Shown: piece by piece, positions 51,370-59,968 of the stretch
Numbering within the stretch: position 1 is the first letter of the stretch
How the letters are laid out: the number at the start of each line of letters is the position of its first letter
Assembly: GCA_964369235.1 (NCBI GenBank)
Contig: CAYJEQ010000004.1
Coordinates: forward strand, 1 to 64,000
DNA: 64,000 nucleotides
DNA from: CAYJEQ01 sp964369235
GTDB taxonomy: Bacteria; Bacillota; Clostridia; Oscillospirales; Ruminococcaceae
Direction of reading: 5' to 3'
Notes under the pieces: generated by a model
Database searches by the model: none
Told to the model about the DNA's origin: nothing
What the model saw: only the letters and a program-made list of their open reading frames with translations
Position numbers and translations under genes: made by a program

Positions 51370-53133
51370 CTATTTAATATATTGGGTGGTTTCTTTATTT
51401 CGAGGGATAGCTATGGTAACCTGTGTACCACGATCTATCTCACTACTAACATCTACAGTGCCACCTACCAGATGTTTTAAACGGTAGATAATACTTTTAG
51501 TGGAACTATCATAGGCATCTGTACCAGTATCTTTAGTTGAGGTTTCAGGCTTGTACCCAATTCCGTCGTCCTGTATTGTTATAATGATTTTGTTATTATG
51601 CTGGGAGGTTGATAGATATATAGAACCAGTGCTAGCTCTTTTTCTGATACCGTGCTTTACTGCATTTTCCACTAAAGGTTGCAGTGTAAGTGGTGGCACT
51701 AGAAAATCAGATACTAGTATATTCTCCACATAATTTACCTCATCGCCATAACAAATTTTTTGTACAGCAATATATTCATGAATATATTTAAGCTCATCAT
51801 TAAAAGGCACAAGGGTTTTATTTGATATAAGATTAAAGCTACTGCGCATATATTTTGCCAGTGCGCCAATAGCGTCTACAGCTTCCATAGGATCACGATA
51901 GCACAGCTCCTGTATGGATAAGAGGGTGTTACTAACTAGATGGGGCTGCATCTTAACAGAAATCAGACTTAGCTGGCTCATTTTCAGCTTTTCTTTTGCT
52001 GCACTTAACTCGCCTTTCTTAATAAAGCTATCTGTTACAAGATTTACAAAAGCTGATAGAGATACAAATACGAAGAATAATCTTAGCATTATAGCAGATG
52101 TTTCATAGTTACCCATTACAAATGTCATAACTTCATAAACGATAAAAGTTGTGATAACTATAATATTAGGTATACCAAGTTTACCGATTTTACTAGTACC
52201 TGTTATATCTGCTTGATACTCTTTAATTTTAAGTATTAAAACATAAATCATTCCTATGAATGTTATTATAAAAAAGGAGAATATGCTATCTAATAAATCC
52301 ATAGTAGAGGTAAACTGCAAAATTAGTGCAACAGCTACATTTAGAAAACTTAGTTTAGAGATGAAGATAATATTTCTTCTTGCTTTACCAGTGTAGTTTC
52401 TAGACATTTCTAAAAAGAAAAATCCCGACATAAGCAGCAGTGCTGTATAGGTAAATATACGCTCAATAGGTGCTGGTAGTAGCTGGTAATAAAACTTCTG
52501 AGCTTCACCAAAACTCCAGATACTAATGAGAATTTGCACAATACCAATAGTGGAGTATTTAAAAAACAACTCCTTGCTATTATAGGCAAAGCAAAGTAGA
52601 AGGGTAATACACCCAGAAACAAATACCACTAAGCTAATAGCAATGGAAGGGGCACTTACAGCAGAGGCATACTCTGCAATATCTAGTGCATCTCCAAGTA
52701 TTACCTTGTTTTTAAACTGGCTTATAGACTCGTAACTACTGTTAAGCTCAAATGTAATGGACAGTATACTTTCGTCCTGAGGCATAGGAAGTATATGCCA
52801 TTTACTTATAGCACTTTCCCCAAAGGAGGTAGGGTGCTCACGATAATACTCATAGGTTAGCTGATCGTTTTCGTAAACTTTCATCTCCTGATGAACAGTT
52901 CTAATAGCAAAGGAGTCACCGAAATCGTCAGGGTTTCTTATGTTAATTTTGATTACTGAATCCCCGGAGGAATCAGTAGAAGAATAGAAGCTATAATTAT
53001 CATATATGAAAAGATCTTTAGAGATATTATCCATATGAACTTCATAAAAATAATAAACTAATACAAAGATTAGTATACTAATCAGAATAAGAGCTCTATT
53101 TAAATTTTTTTCCTTTTTAAAAATTGAATCCAT
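51370..53133 (-). CDS. LytS-type sensor histidine kinase
   Basis: A 587-aa membrane kinase. N-terminal helix (~12-30), an extracytoplasmic beta-rich domain (~40-170) and seven or so helices (~175-385) give a 7TMR-DISM-like arrangement. A His_kinase domain follows with phospho-acceptor His in VKMQPHLVSNTLLSIQEL (~400). The ATPase has LQPLVENAVKHGIRKR and IQDDGIGYKP. It probably phosphorylates the regulator at 50431-51219. Upstream of it is an intergenic gap, so it likely starts the operon with the EAL protein. Confidence 0.85.
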   Translation of the reverse strand: MDSIFKKEKNLNRALILISILIFVLVYYFYEVHMDNISKDLFIYDNYSFYSSTDSSGDSVIKINIRNPDDFGDSFAIRTVHQEMKVYENDQLTYEYYREHPTSFGESAISKWHILPMPQDESILSITFELNSSYESISQFKNKVILGDALDIAEYASAVSAPSIAISLVVFVSGCITLLLCFAYNSKELFFKYSTIGIVQILISIWSFGEAQKFYYQLLPAPIERIFTYTALLLMSGFFFLEMSRNYTGKARRNIIFISKLSFLNVAVALILQFTSTMDLLDSIFSFFIITFIGMIYVLILKIKEYQADITGTSKIGKLGIPNIIVITTFIVYEVMTFVMGNYETSAIMLRLFFVFVSLSAFVNLVTDSFIKKGELSAAKEKLKMSQLSLISVKMQPHLVSNTLLSIQELCYRDPMEAVDAIGALAKYMRSSFNLISNKTLVPFNDELKYIHEYIAVQKICYGDEVNYVENILVSDFLVPPLTLQPLVENAVKHGIRKRASTGSIYLSTSQHNNKIIITIQDDGIGYKPETSTKDTGTDAYDSSTKSIIYRLKHLVGGTVDVSSEIDRGTQVTIAIPRNKETTQYIK

Positions 53134-53261
53134 TAGGAATCCCCCTCCTAACCTTACATTAAGGTTTGAAGTAATATATTGTTAATAACTTACATAAATA
53201 TACCCAATTAATTGTAATATAAATAGTGGGAAATTTCAATGTAAAATTATGACAATTCGTC

Positions 53262-54296
53262 TTAAAATATGCCTAAAAAAGATAAATCTATTAAGCCAAG
53301 TTGATATAATATCTGTGATATAGACAGAACAATAAAAATCACCATACCGGCATTTAGGATACCATGTTTTATAAATCCACCAAATGATAGATCCATTTCT
53401 GTTTCTTTTATAAATAGCTTTCTAAAACTTATGATCCAAAAAATCAGCCCAAGAAATAGAATAGTTATGATTAACAGTCCGATAAAAAGGAATATCCCTA
53501 CAATGGACAGCACCTCAGGGCTTGTAAATATCTCTATAGCCATCTGATTGTCCATATCCTCAGGTAGAGTGGAAAGATAGTCCAGTGTGTTGCTATCAAT
53601 AAATGGCATAACAAATATAGCAATACTTCCTAAGAAATTAATCATACCATGAAGTATAATACAGTATAGAAGACTACCACTGCGAATGTATACATAAGCT
53701 AGGAACATACCTGTGATAAATGCATAGACAAACTGCTGTAAATTACCATGAAATAGCCCAAAAACCAGCCCAGAGGTAAAAATAGCAGCAAGCTCACCAT
53801 GTTTAATAATACGATCAATAAGAAGTTTTCTACAGAATATCTCCTCAAAAATTGGTGCTAGGATTACAGTAACTAAAAAAACTGCTCCTACATCAATGGA
53901 TGCAAGGACTTCATCTAATACATTTCCAATATCTTCTCCCGAATACTGGGACACCGAGGAAATCATACCTTGGCTAATTAGATTACCTAGGAATATAAGT
54001 AGATACCCCATACAAAATAATTTCAGTATTTCAGAAGCTCTAATTTTAATTTTAGGGATAGGGTTTTTCTCATGGTCTGGCAGTCTGAGAAAGAAGTATA
54101 TAATAGTTGTTCCCACAATATAAGTTGCCGATTGAGCCACTATAAGTAGAGCTGTTTCTAAGTCACTACTTGATAGGAAGGAGCTACCTACTGATATCAG
54201 TAGTAATGTCAGTGGTAAAACTATTATATATGTACTAAGAGTAAATGCAGAAAAAGCCCAGCCTACCCTGCTAAAATCTTTAGATGGTTTGTGCAT
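53262..54296 (-). CDS. CPBP family intramembrane metalloprotease
   Basis: A 344-aa protein with about eight helices. The Abi/CPBP motifs are complete: EEIFCRKLLIDRI (Glu-Glu and Arg), FGLFHGNLQQFVYAFITG (His) and IILHGMINFLGS (His and Asn), so proteolytic activity is plausible. Family members process prenylated or bacteriocin-related peptides or give self-immunity. No bacteriocin gene is visible nearby. The leader belongs to the GTTTTG-stem family. Confidence 0.87.
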   Translation of the reverse strand: MHKPSKDFSRVGWAFSAFTLSTYIIVLPLTLLLISVGSSFLSSSDLETALLIVAQSATYIVGTTIIYFFLRLPDHEKNPIPKIKIRASEILKLFCMGYLLIFLGNLISQGMISSVSQYSGEDIGNVLDEVLASIDVGAVFLVTVILAPIFEEIFCRKLLIDRIIKHGELAAIFTSGLVFGLFHGNLQQFVYAFITGMFLAYVYIRSGSLLYCIILHGMINFLGSIAIFVMPFIDSNTLDYLSTLPEDMDNQMAIEIFTSPEVLSIVGIFLFIGLLIITILFLGLIFWIISFRKLFIKETEMDLSFGGFIKHGILNAGMVIFIVLSISQILYQLGLIDLSFLGIF

Positions 54297-54437
54297 AATA
54301 ATCTTCGTTCCTTTCTTGAAGTTTTGTGTGATTTTGCCACAAGAGATTGTGTAGTGGAATAGTTTCCTTTAGAATATTTAGGGAAAAATACAAAACTCCA
54401 ACATGAATAAATTCATGTAATTGAAACTATGTTTCAA
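54297..54437 (-). promoter_or_regulatory. Structured leader of the CPBP gene (GTTTTG-stem family)
   Basis: In gene sense: hairpins TTGAAAC/GTTTCAA (54421-54437) and CATGAAT/ATTCATG (54402-54417), then GTTTTGT/ACAAAAC (54321-54396) and TTCAAGAAAGGAACG with the SD. The remaining 54438-54605 is AT-rich with no gene. Confidence 0.58.
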
Positions 54438-54605
54438 ACGATAACCATATTTATACATATAGAGCTGCTGCTAATATTTAAGGTATATAATAATACAAAA
54501 AAGTTAACAGCAGACTCTATATAGTCATAGGTTTAATATTATACAGTATTTTACTTAAAAATTCAACATTTTAACGAAAGAATATTATATTATTAACGAA
54601 GAATA

Positions 54606-54941
54606 TTATATTGTAATTAATTTCTCATCTGATTTGATAATATCCGTTAAAGGGATACCCATTGGTTTAAGCTCGATACCTAGTTCCTGTAGCTGTTCAA
54701 CCACACCAAAATGATTGGCACAAGCGATACAACCAATTACATTAACCCCAGCGTGCTGAGCCATCTTGATTTTTTCCTGTATACCTGTGTTTTCTGCAGT
54801 TAGCTTTGCAGTTGCACCCCAGATAATTAGGTCAATTTCGTCCCACCACTCTCGAGTTTTAGCATTAGTAGCATACATAAACACCATAGAATATGCTGTG
54901 TCTGGATTGTCGTTTGTCCATAGAATATTTAACTTACTCAT
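54606..54941 (-). CDS. DsrE family protein
   Basis: A 111-aa cytoplasmic DsrE-like protein (sulfur-relay fold). Features: N-terminal LNILWTNDNPDTAYSMVFMY, middle DLIIWGATAKLTAEN and GVNVIGCIACANHFG with two Cys residues that could act in persulfide chemistry. It has a TAAGGAGGA SD and is monocistronic. Function unknown. Confidence 0.82.
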   Translation of the reverse strand: MSKLNILWTNDNPDTAYSMVFMYATNAKTREWWDEIDLIIWGATAKLTAENTGIQEKIKMAQHAGVNVIGCIACANHFGVVEQLQELGIELKPMGIPLTDIIKSDEKLITI

Positions 54942-55157
54942 AAAAAATTCCTCCTTAGCTATATTTATAATATTATACCATTTATTTACTTTAAATGCCA
55001 GTATCTACTATACAATTGGTACAATTTTTGTGATATTATATTGGTGATATAACTCTTATATGTTATAATGTACAGAAGTTATAACAAAGTATAGTGGAAA
55101 ATCAGTAATATAAAAGCAAAATTTTCACCTATAAGAACATAAGAGGTATTAATAAAT

Positions 55158-56318
55158 ATGACAACTAAGGAAAAACTTTTAAAAATATTATATATTATTT
55201 TAAGTGTGGTAACAGCTATACTAGCTAATATGGCGCTGTTTATGCTCCATTACATGGCATTAGTTCCACTGGCTTTTAACGATACAGGCTCAACATATAT
55301 GCCTATACTACAGCTTTTAGGTACTATGGCGTTTTGTATATCGCCACTTGCCATTGCTTTAATAGCCATAGGTATTTTAATCAAAAAAATTATTAAGCAA
55401 TTCTCCTTTATCTCTTACAGTGTAGTTGTAGGGATTGTGGTGGTGTTTTATATATTCCAGTATATAAATATGTATCAGCCTGATAATATAATTACTGCAA
55501 CCATAACTAATAAAGAAAATAAAGACCATTATAGCCAGTTAGTAGAAGATACAAAGCTTTACAGCGAGGCAGTAGCTACAGGACAGCTGGTTTTTAAGAG
55601 GGATACTGGTAATGGTAGTATAGCTATAGTTGGACAAGGAGAAGATTATTATATTCACTACAATGGAGACATAGGAGAATATATAATTAAACCTTACTCA
55701 AACCCTAATGGTGAAGGATATACCTACGCTGCAGAGCCTCTATTTGCTATAGATGGACCAGTGGAGCTGATTATTAACAATAATTTTATGTCATTTACAG
55801 TAAATGGAGTGGTATATGAGATACCCTATATAGACATTATCAGTGAGCCTGTTAAGGTAGAGGAGAAAAACACCCTACAGGTTGAGCATAAATTCCTATC
55901 CACTATAATGAAAGGTGTGCTAAATGATTTAACCCAGCCTACTGGAGATGGCCAGTATCAGATAAGAGATCATGAGATATCCCCAGAGGATTTCACCATA
56001 AAATTAGATGAAGGTGAGATACTAAATATAATAGTAGAGCAAAATAATCCAAATCTAGGCGAAGATGCTTATGATAGAATAGATCAGATTGCCTATATGT
56101 ATAATGGCGAGTTTGCCTTAAGGACTAGTATATTGGTAACTAAAGAATACAATGCTTCCAGTATTCACACAGCTATAGAGGGTGTAATAGAAAGGGAATA
56201 TGACCCAGCAGATGGAGTAGAGTATATAGAGGTATATATATCTAGTCACTCCCAGAGGCTTATGGACTATCTACCATGTAGTAATACAATAAAAGTTCCT
56301 ATATCAGATTATCAATAG
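55158..56318 (+). CDS. Membrane protein of unknown function
   Basis: A 386-aa protein. Three N-terminal membrane helices (~10-35, ~45-75, ~83-112) are followed by an extracytoplasmic region of about 270 residues, beta-rich, without recognisable motifs. It has an AAGAGGT SD. Codon use is like its neighbours. It stands alone upstream of the DEAD-box helicase. I do not recognise a family. Confidence 0.55.
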   Translation: MTTKEKLLKILYIILSVVTAILANMALFMLHYMALVPLAFNDTGSTYMPILQLLGTMAFCISPLAIALIAIGILIKKIIKQFSFISYSVVVGIVVVFYIFQYINMYQPDNIITATITNKENKDHYSQLVEDTKLYSEAVATGQLVFKRDTGNGSIAIVGQGEDYYIHYNGDIGEYIIKPYSNPNGEGYTYAAEPLFAIDGPVELIINNNFMSFTVNGVVYEIPYIDIISEPVKVEEKNTLQVEHKFLSTIMKGVLNDLTQPTGDGQYQIRDHEISPEDFTIKLDEGEILNIIVEQNNPNLGEDAYDRIDQIAYMYNGEFALRTSILVTKEYNASSIHTAIEGVIEREYDPADGVEYIEVYISSHSQRLMDYLPCSNTIKVPISDYQ

Positions 56319-56352
56319 AAAATTATTTGGTATTTTTTCTCAAATTTTCCGA

Positions 56353-56383
56353 GGCTATTTTAAGCAAAATTGCTAAAATAGCC
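56353..56383. terminator. Strong dyad abutting the helicase promoter
   Basis: GGCTATTTTA/TAAAATAGCC with an inner GCAA/TTGC pair; its right arm ends where the -35 TTGACA begins. No T run follows on the plus strand, so it could be a weak terminator of the upstream gene or an operator for the helicase promoter. Confidence 0.5.
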
Positions 56384-56412
56384 TTGACATAATACAAAAC
56401 AGCTGATATAAT
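56384..56412 (+). promoter_or_regulatory. Perfect-consensus promoter of the DEAD-box helicase
   Basis: TTGACA (56384-56389), 17-base spacer, TATAAT (56407-56412): both hexamers match consensus with ideal spacing. The start would be near 56419, giving a leader of about 150 bases. Confidence 0.92.
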
Positions 56413-56454
56413 AGGAAGGTAAATCTATCTGTCTCTAAAAACGCGCTCTTTTAT

Positions 56455-56480
56455 CGAGGATGGTCATCCTCGTTTTTTTA
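56455..56480 (+). terminator. Intrinsic terminator inside the helicase leader (attenuator)
   Basis: CGAGGAT-GGTC-ATCCTCG followed by TTTTTTTA, about 40 bases after the predicted transcription start and 90 before the helicase ATG. Most transcripts would stop here unless anti-termination occurs. Confidence 0.85.
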
Positions 56481-56569
56481 TTGCAAAAATGCATGAAAGT
56501 AACTGTGGTGTATGCGTCTAAAGGCAGATAAAAATAATATTTAATAAGCCTTAAGGCAAAAGGAGATCA

Positions 56570-58396
56570 ATGGAACTTTTAAAATTCACAGAACTATCAC
56601 TAACACCAAAGATGATGAGCGCAATCGAAGAGATGGGATTTGAAACATCAACAGAGATTCAGACAAAAGCAATACCTCTAATTCGTGAGGGTGTTGATGT
56701 AATCGGTAAATCACAGACTGGTACAGGTAAAACAATGGCGTTTTCCATTCCAGCAGTTGAGATTATCGACACTAAGGAAACAAAGCCAACAGTACAGGTA
56801 CTTGTACTATGCCCAACTAGAGAGCTAGCACAGCAGGCTTGTGAAGAGATTAAGAAACTAACTAAGTTTATCCCTGGCATTAATGCTGCTGAGGTTTACG
56901 GTGGTGCTTCAATGGAGCGTCAGATTATGAAGCTAAAAAGAGCTAACATAGTTGTAGGTACACCTGGTAGAATTATGGACCACCTAGAAAGAAGAACACT
57001 TAAGCTAGGCAACCTAAAGATGGTTGTACTAGACGAAGCAGATGAAATGCTAAACATGGGCTTTAAGGAAGATGTAGAGTCCATTCTAAAAAATACACCG
57101 GAAGCAAAGCAGACAGTATTATTCTCTGCAACAATGCCTCCAGCAATTATGGCACTAACAAAGCAGTTCCAGCGTCAGCCACACCTAGTAGAGGTAAGCA
57201 AGAAGCAGGTAACACTTGACAATATTACACAGAAGTATGTAGATGTAGCAATGGGCAGAAAGATGGACGCTCTACATCTAATGATGAGATACTATGCACC
57301 AGCACTAACAATGGTATTCTGTAATACTAAGGCTATGGTTGATGATATTGCACAGTTCTTAAAAGACAATGGTTTTGCAGCAGAAGGTCTACATGGTGAC
57401 ATGAAGCAGGCTGTTAGAACTAAGGTACTAGATGATTTTAAAAAGGGTAGAACGTCTATCCTAATTGCAACTGATGTAGCTGCTCGTGGTATTGATGTAA
57501 ACAACATCGAGTATGTAATTAACTACGATGTACCACAGAACAACGAATACTATGTTCACCGTATTGGTAGAACAGGTAGAGCTGGTAAAACAGGTACAGC
57601 TATTACAATCTGTTCTGGTAAGCGTCAGGTATTCGTACTAAGAAACATTGCAAAAATGCTAAAATCCAACATTGATTCTATGACTCTACCAAAGGCAGAG
57701 CAGATTTTAGAGAAGATTGCTCTAAATCAGGTTGAATCTGTTGAAAATATACTAACAGAAGAGTTAAACCCAGTATATGGCGATATGCTAAACACACTTC
57801 TAAGCAAAGGTCATTCTCTACACACAGTTGCACAGGCAGTGCTACAGCTTCACTTTGGCAAATCTATGCCAACACTAGAAGATGTTGCAACCTACACAGC
57901 TAAGAGTGATAGAGGTGAAAGTAGGGACAGAGGTGATAGAGGTGATAGAAGATCATCTGGTGGTATGGTTACATCTAGCCCAGCAGAAAGTGGCTACACT
58001 AAGATTCTACTAACAGTTGGTAGAAGTGGCAGAGTAGCACCTAACCACATCGTTGGTGCAATCACCGAGCGTACAAATCTAAGAGGAAACCAGATTGGTA
58101 AAATCGAAATCTACGATGACAACTCTCTAGTTTCTCTACCATCTGATATGGTAAACGATCTACTAGATCAGCTACAGGGACTAAAAATCTGTGGTAAGCC
58201 AACTCAGGCTACAATGGCTACTGAAGGCATGTCCTTTAGCAGTGGCACTGTAAGAAGAAATGACAGAGGCGGCAAGAAGTCATACAATGACGATAGAGGC
58301 AGAAAGTCTGGATATAAAGACGATAGAAAATCCCGTTTCTTTGGTGGCAAAGGCAAAAGTGGCGGCGGTAGATCATCTAGAAAAGATAGCTTCTAA
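56570..58396 (+). CDS. deaD: DEAD-box ATP-dependent RNA helicase (DeaD/CsdA type)
   Basis: Cold-shock and ribosome-assembly RNA helicase of 608 aa. Motifs: Q-motif EEMGFETSTEIQ, Walker A SQTGTGKT, PTRELA, GTPGRI, DEAD in VVLDEADEML, SAT and HRIGRTGRAG. A DbpA-type RNA-binding domain (~475-550) and a basic Gly/Arg/Ser-rich tail (RGGKKSYNDDRGRK) follow. Leu codons are mainly CTA, a sign of high expression here. The leader has a consensus promoter and an internal terminator, so expression is probably controlled by anti-termination. The SD AAAGGAG precedes the ATG. Confidence 0.94.
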   Translation: MELLKFTELSLTPKMMSAIEEMGFETSTEIQTKAIPLIREGVDVIGKSQTGTGKTMAFSIPAVEIIDTKETKPTVQVLVLCPTRELAQQACEEIKKLTKFIPGINAAEVYGGASMERQIMKLKRANIVVGTPGRIMDHLERRTLKLGNLKMVVLDEADEMLNMGFKEDVESILKNTPEAKQTVLFSATMPPAIMALTKQFQRQPHLVEVSKKQVTLDNITQKYVDVAMGRKMDALHLMMRYYAPALTMVFCNTKAMVDDIAQFLKDNGFAAEGLHGDMKQAVRTKVLDDFKKGRTSILIATDVAARGIDVNNIEYVINYDVPQNNEYYVHRIGRTGRAGKTGTAITICSGKRQVFVLRNIAKMLKSNIDSMTLPKAEQILEKIALNQVESVENILTEELNPVYGDMLNTLLSKGHSLHTVAQAVLQLHFGKSMPTLEDVATYTAKSDRGESRDRGDRGDRRSSGGMVTSSPAESGYTKILLTVGRSGRVAPNHIVGAITERTNLRGNQIGKIEIYDDNSLVSLPSDMVNDLLDQLQGLKICGKPTQATMATEGMSFSSGTVRRNDRGGKKSYNDDRGRKSGYKDDRKSRFFGGKGKSGGGRSSRKDSF

Positions 58397-58424
58397 TTAG
58401 CATAAACTTTAAGTTACAATAAAT

Positions 58425-58514
58425 GATTCTATATCAATTGTTGAAGCACCTTCCATCGTCCTTGGCGAGGGAAGGTGCTTCATATAATTTTACCCAAACA
58501 TTTGATAAAGAACC
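58425..58514. repeat. Palindromic MITE-like element, copy 4
   Basis: 90 bp. Begins GATTCTATATCAATTGTTG and ends with the complement of GGTTCTTTATCAAATGTTT. Inner hairpin GAAGCACCTTCC.../...GGAAGGTGCTTC. It follows the helicase gene, facing the convergent sdpI gene. A decayed partial copy (TTCTATATCAAGGCACC) may start at 58582. Confidence 0.82.
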
Positions 58515-58523
58515 TAAATTATC

Positions 58524-58559
58524 AGGACTATAGGGATTATCCTTATAGTCCCTTTTGTT
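58524..58559 (+). terminator. Intrinsic terminator after the helicase gene
   Basis: GGACTATA...GG / CC...TATAGTCC with a short loop, followed by CTTTTGTTT. Confidence 0.75.
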
Positions 58560-58642
58560 TACCTAATATTAATAATTGATGTTCTATATCAAGGCACCAC
58601 AGATGATTTTACTAAAATATTTATTATAGACCCATAATAAAA

Positions 58643-58680
58643 CACAGGCTGAAACTTTTTTAATCTGGTTTCAGCCTGTG
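58643..58680. terminator. Terminator of sdpI, bidirectional
   Basis: Perfect 13-bp stem CACAGGCTGAAAC/GTTTCAGCCTGTG with a 12-base loop; TTTTATTATGG follows on the minus strand. Confidence 0.82.
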
Positions 58681-58708
58681 GTATTATTATTAAATTTTAT
58701 GTAGCTAA

Positions 58709-59377
58709 TTATTTATCTTTAAGTCCTAGTTTTTTATAGCAGTAGTAGGAATAGTACATAGGTACAACTACACATAACATAATGGTGGTATATATTGTAA
58801 TAGCACCCCACATGCTACTGATAAATATAGAAGTAAATAGGAATATTATACCTGCTGCTATAAAGCAGTAACCACCTAGACGATGGGTTTTGTTCCATAT
58901 ACCTTCATCAGCAAGGGTCCACGGGGTTTTAATACCAAAGCTGTAATTCTGCTTTGCTTTAGGTAGGTTGTTGCCAATATAGATAAATAGTATACCTATA
59001 AGAATAGGCATAACAGTGGATACAGATACTATATCAGGGCTGATGGAATTAGCAATGGTGATACCAAAGATAGCGTTAAAGAATATTAGAATAATAAATC
59101 GGCTATTTTTGTAAAAGCCTTTAAACTTATCATAATTCTTCCCCATAGGATCTATAGAGGGCATCATACCCATTAGTAGATATATTACCACAACTAATAA
59201 AGCTAAAATCCACAGTATCCACTTATCTCCATAGTTTGTAACAGCACCACTAAAATCATAGTGTAGTGGCACTTGATCAGGCAGTACCCCATATACTATA
59301 GCTAGTATTATAGCTGGGGTAAGCGCCAGTAGTATTAACAGATATTCATATAGTTTTTCTTCTGAAATTTTTTTCAT
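58709..59377 (-). CDS. sdpI: SdpI-like immunity/DUF1648 membrane protein
   Basis: About 222 aa with six helices. The N-terminal DUF1648 block VLPDQVPLHYDFSGAVTNYGDKW and the C-terminal SdpI block NYSFGIKTPWTLADEGIWNKTHRLGGYCF identify it. In B. subtilis SdpI gives immunity to the SdpC toxin and sequesters SdpR at the membrane. The ATG at 59377 has AAAGGA 10 bases upstream; longer starts lie in the leader. Operon with the ArsR-family gene upstream. No sdpABC toxin genes are seen. Confidence 0.88.
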   Translation of the reverse strand: MKKISEEKLYEYLLILLALTPAIILAIVYGVLPDQVPLHYDFSGAVTNYGDKWILWILALLVVVIYLLMGMMPSIDPMGKNYDKFKGFYKNSRFIILIFFNAIFGITIANSISPDIVSVSTVMPILIGILFIYIGNNLPKAKQNYSFGIKTPWTLADEGIWNKTHRLGGYCFIAAGIIFLFTSIFISSMWGAITIYTTIMLCVVVPMYYSYYCYKKLGLKDK

Positions 59378-59482
59378 ATAAATCTTTCCTTTCATTAGTT
59401 TGACATTTATTTTCAAACTTAACTTTCTTTCTTGATGTTTTACATTATCCTTACCCAGTAAACGCTACAAAACACAGCACTC
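59378..59482 (-). promoter_or_regulatory. sdpR-sdpI intergenic leader resembling the GTTTTG-stem family
   Basis: In gene sense GTGTTTTGTAGCGTTTAC is followed by GTAAAACATCAAGAAAG, the same CAAAACATCAAGAAAG block as metY. A hairpin GTTTGA...TCAAAC and the functional SD GAAAGGA follow. Here the family SD is not the one nearest the start codon. Confidence 0.4.
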
Positions 59483-59749
59483 TTAATTATCAGCTTTAAG
59501 CTGATTAAACCAAGTTAACACCTCGTCTAAAACCGATGTAGACAGCTCATAGTATATGTATTTACCACGCTTGTCATCAATAATTAGACCTGCTTTTTTT
59601 AAGATGGACAGGTGGTGGGACATGGTTGCTCCTGTCATCTCAAAACTTTCTCCAATCTCACCAGCTGTCAGAGGGCGATCCTTTAGCAGATTGAGTATCT
59701 GTCGTCTAGTAGGATCACTAATTGCCTTAATAGTCTGCTGGAAACCCAT
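59483..59749 (-). CDS. sdpR: ArsR-family repressor (SdpR-like autorepressor)
   Basis: An 88-aa winged-helix repressor: KAISDPTRRQILNLLKDRPL, then recognition region ESFEMTGATMSHHLSILKKAGL and wing DDKRGKYIYYELS. It lacks Cys, so it is not a classic metal sensor. Co-operonic with sdpI, matching SdpR, whose repression is relieved when SdpI captures it. Two 20-bp operator-like palindromes surround its promoter. Confidence 0.88.
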   Translation of the reverse strand: MGFQQTIKAISDPTRRQILNLLKDRPLTAGEIGESFEMTGATMSHHLSILKKAGLIIDDKRGKYIYYELSTSVLDEVLTWFNQLKADN

Positions 59750-59784
59750 AATACTTCACCTTCCTTATGGTTGTGGTGGATAAC

Positions 59785-59859
59785 ATTTAGATATTTATCT
59801 AAATAAAGTATACAATAGTTTAGGGTAAAAGTCAAGTATATTTAGAAATCTATCTAAAT
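59785..59859 (-). promoter_or_regulatory. sdpRI promoter flanked by two palindromic operators
   Basis: Palindromes ATTTAGATA-TT-TATCTAAAT (59785-59804) and ATTTAGA-N6-TCTAAAT (59840-59859) bracket a minus-strand promoter: TTGACT (59830-59835), 17-base spacer, TATACT (59807-59812). This is a textbook layout for autorepression by the ArsR-type protein downstream. Confidence 0.82.
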
Positions 59860-59968
59860 GTTGTATTGGCTATAATATATATAAGAATTTAATTGACATT
59901 ACTTTATATATAAACTATAATTTTAAAAGCTGTGATTATGGCTTAACAGAGAAGGGAAGGTCAGTGTT

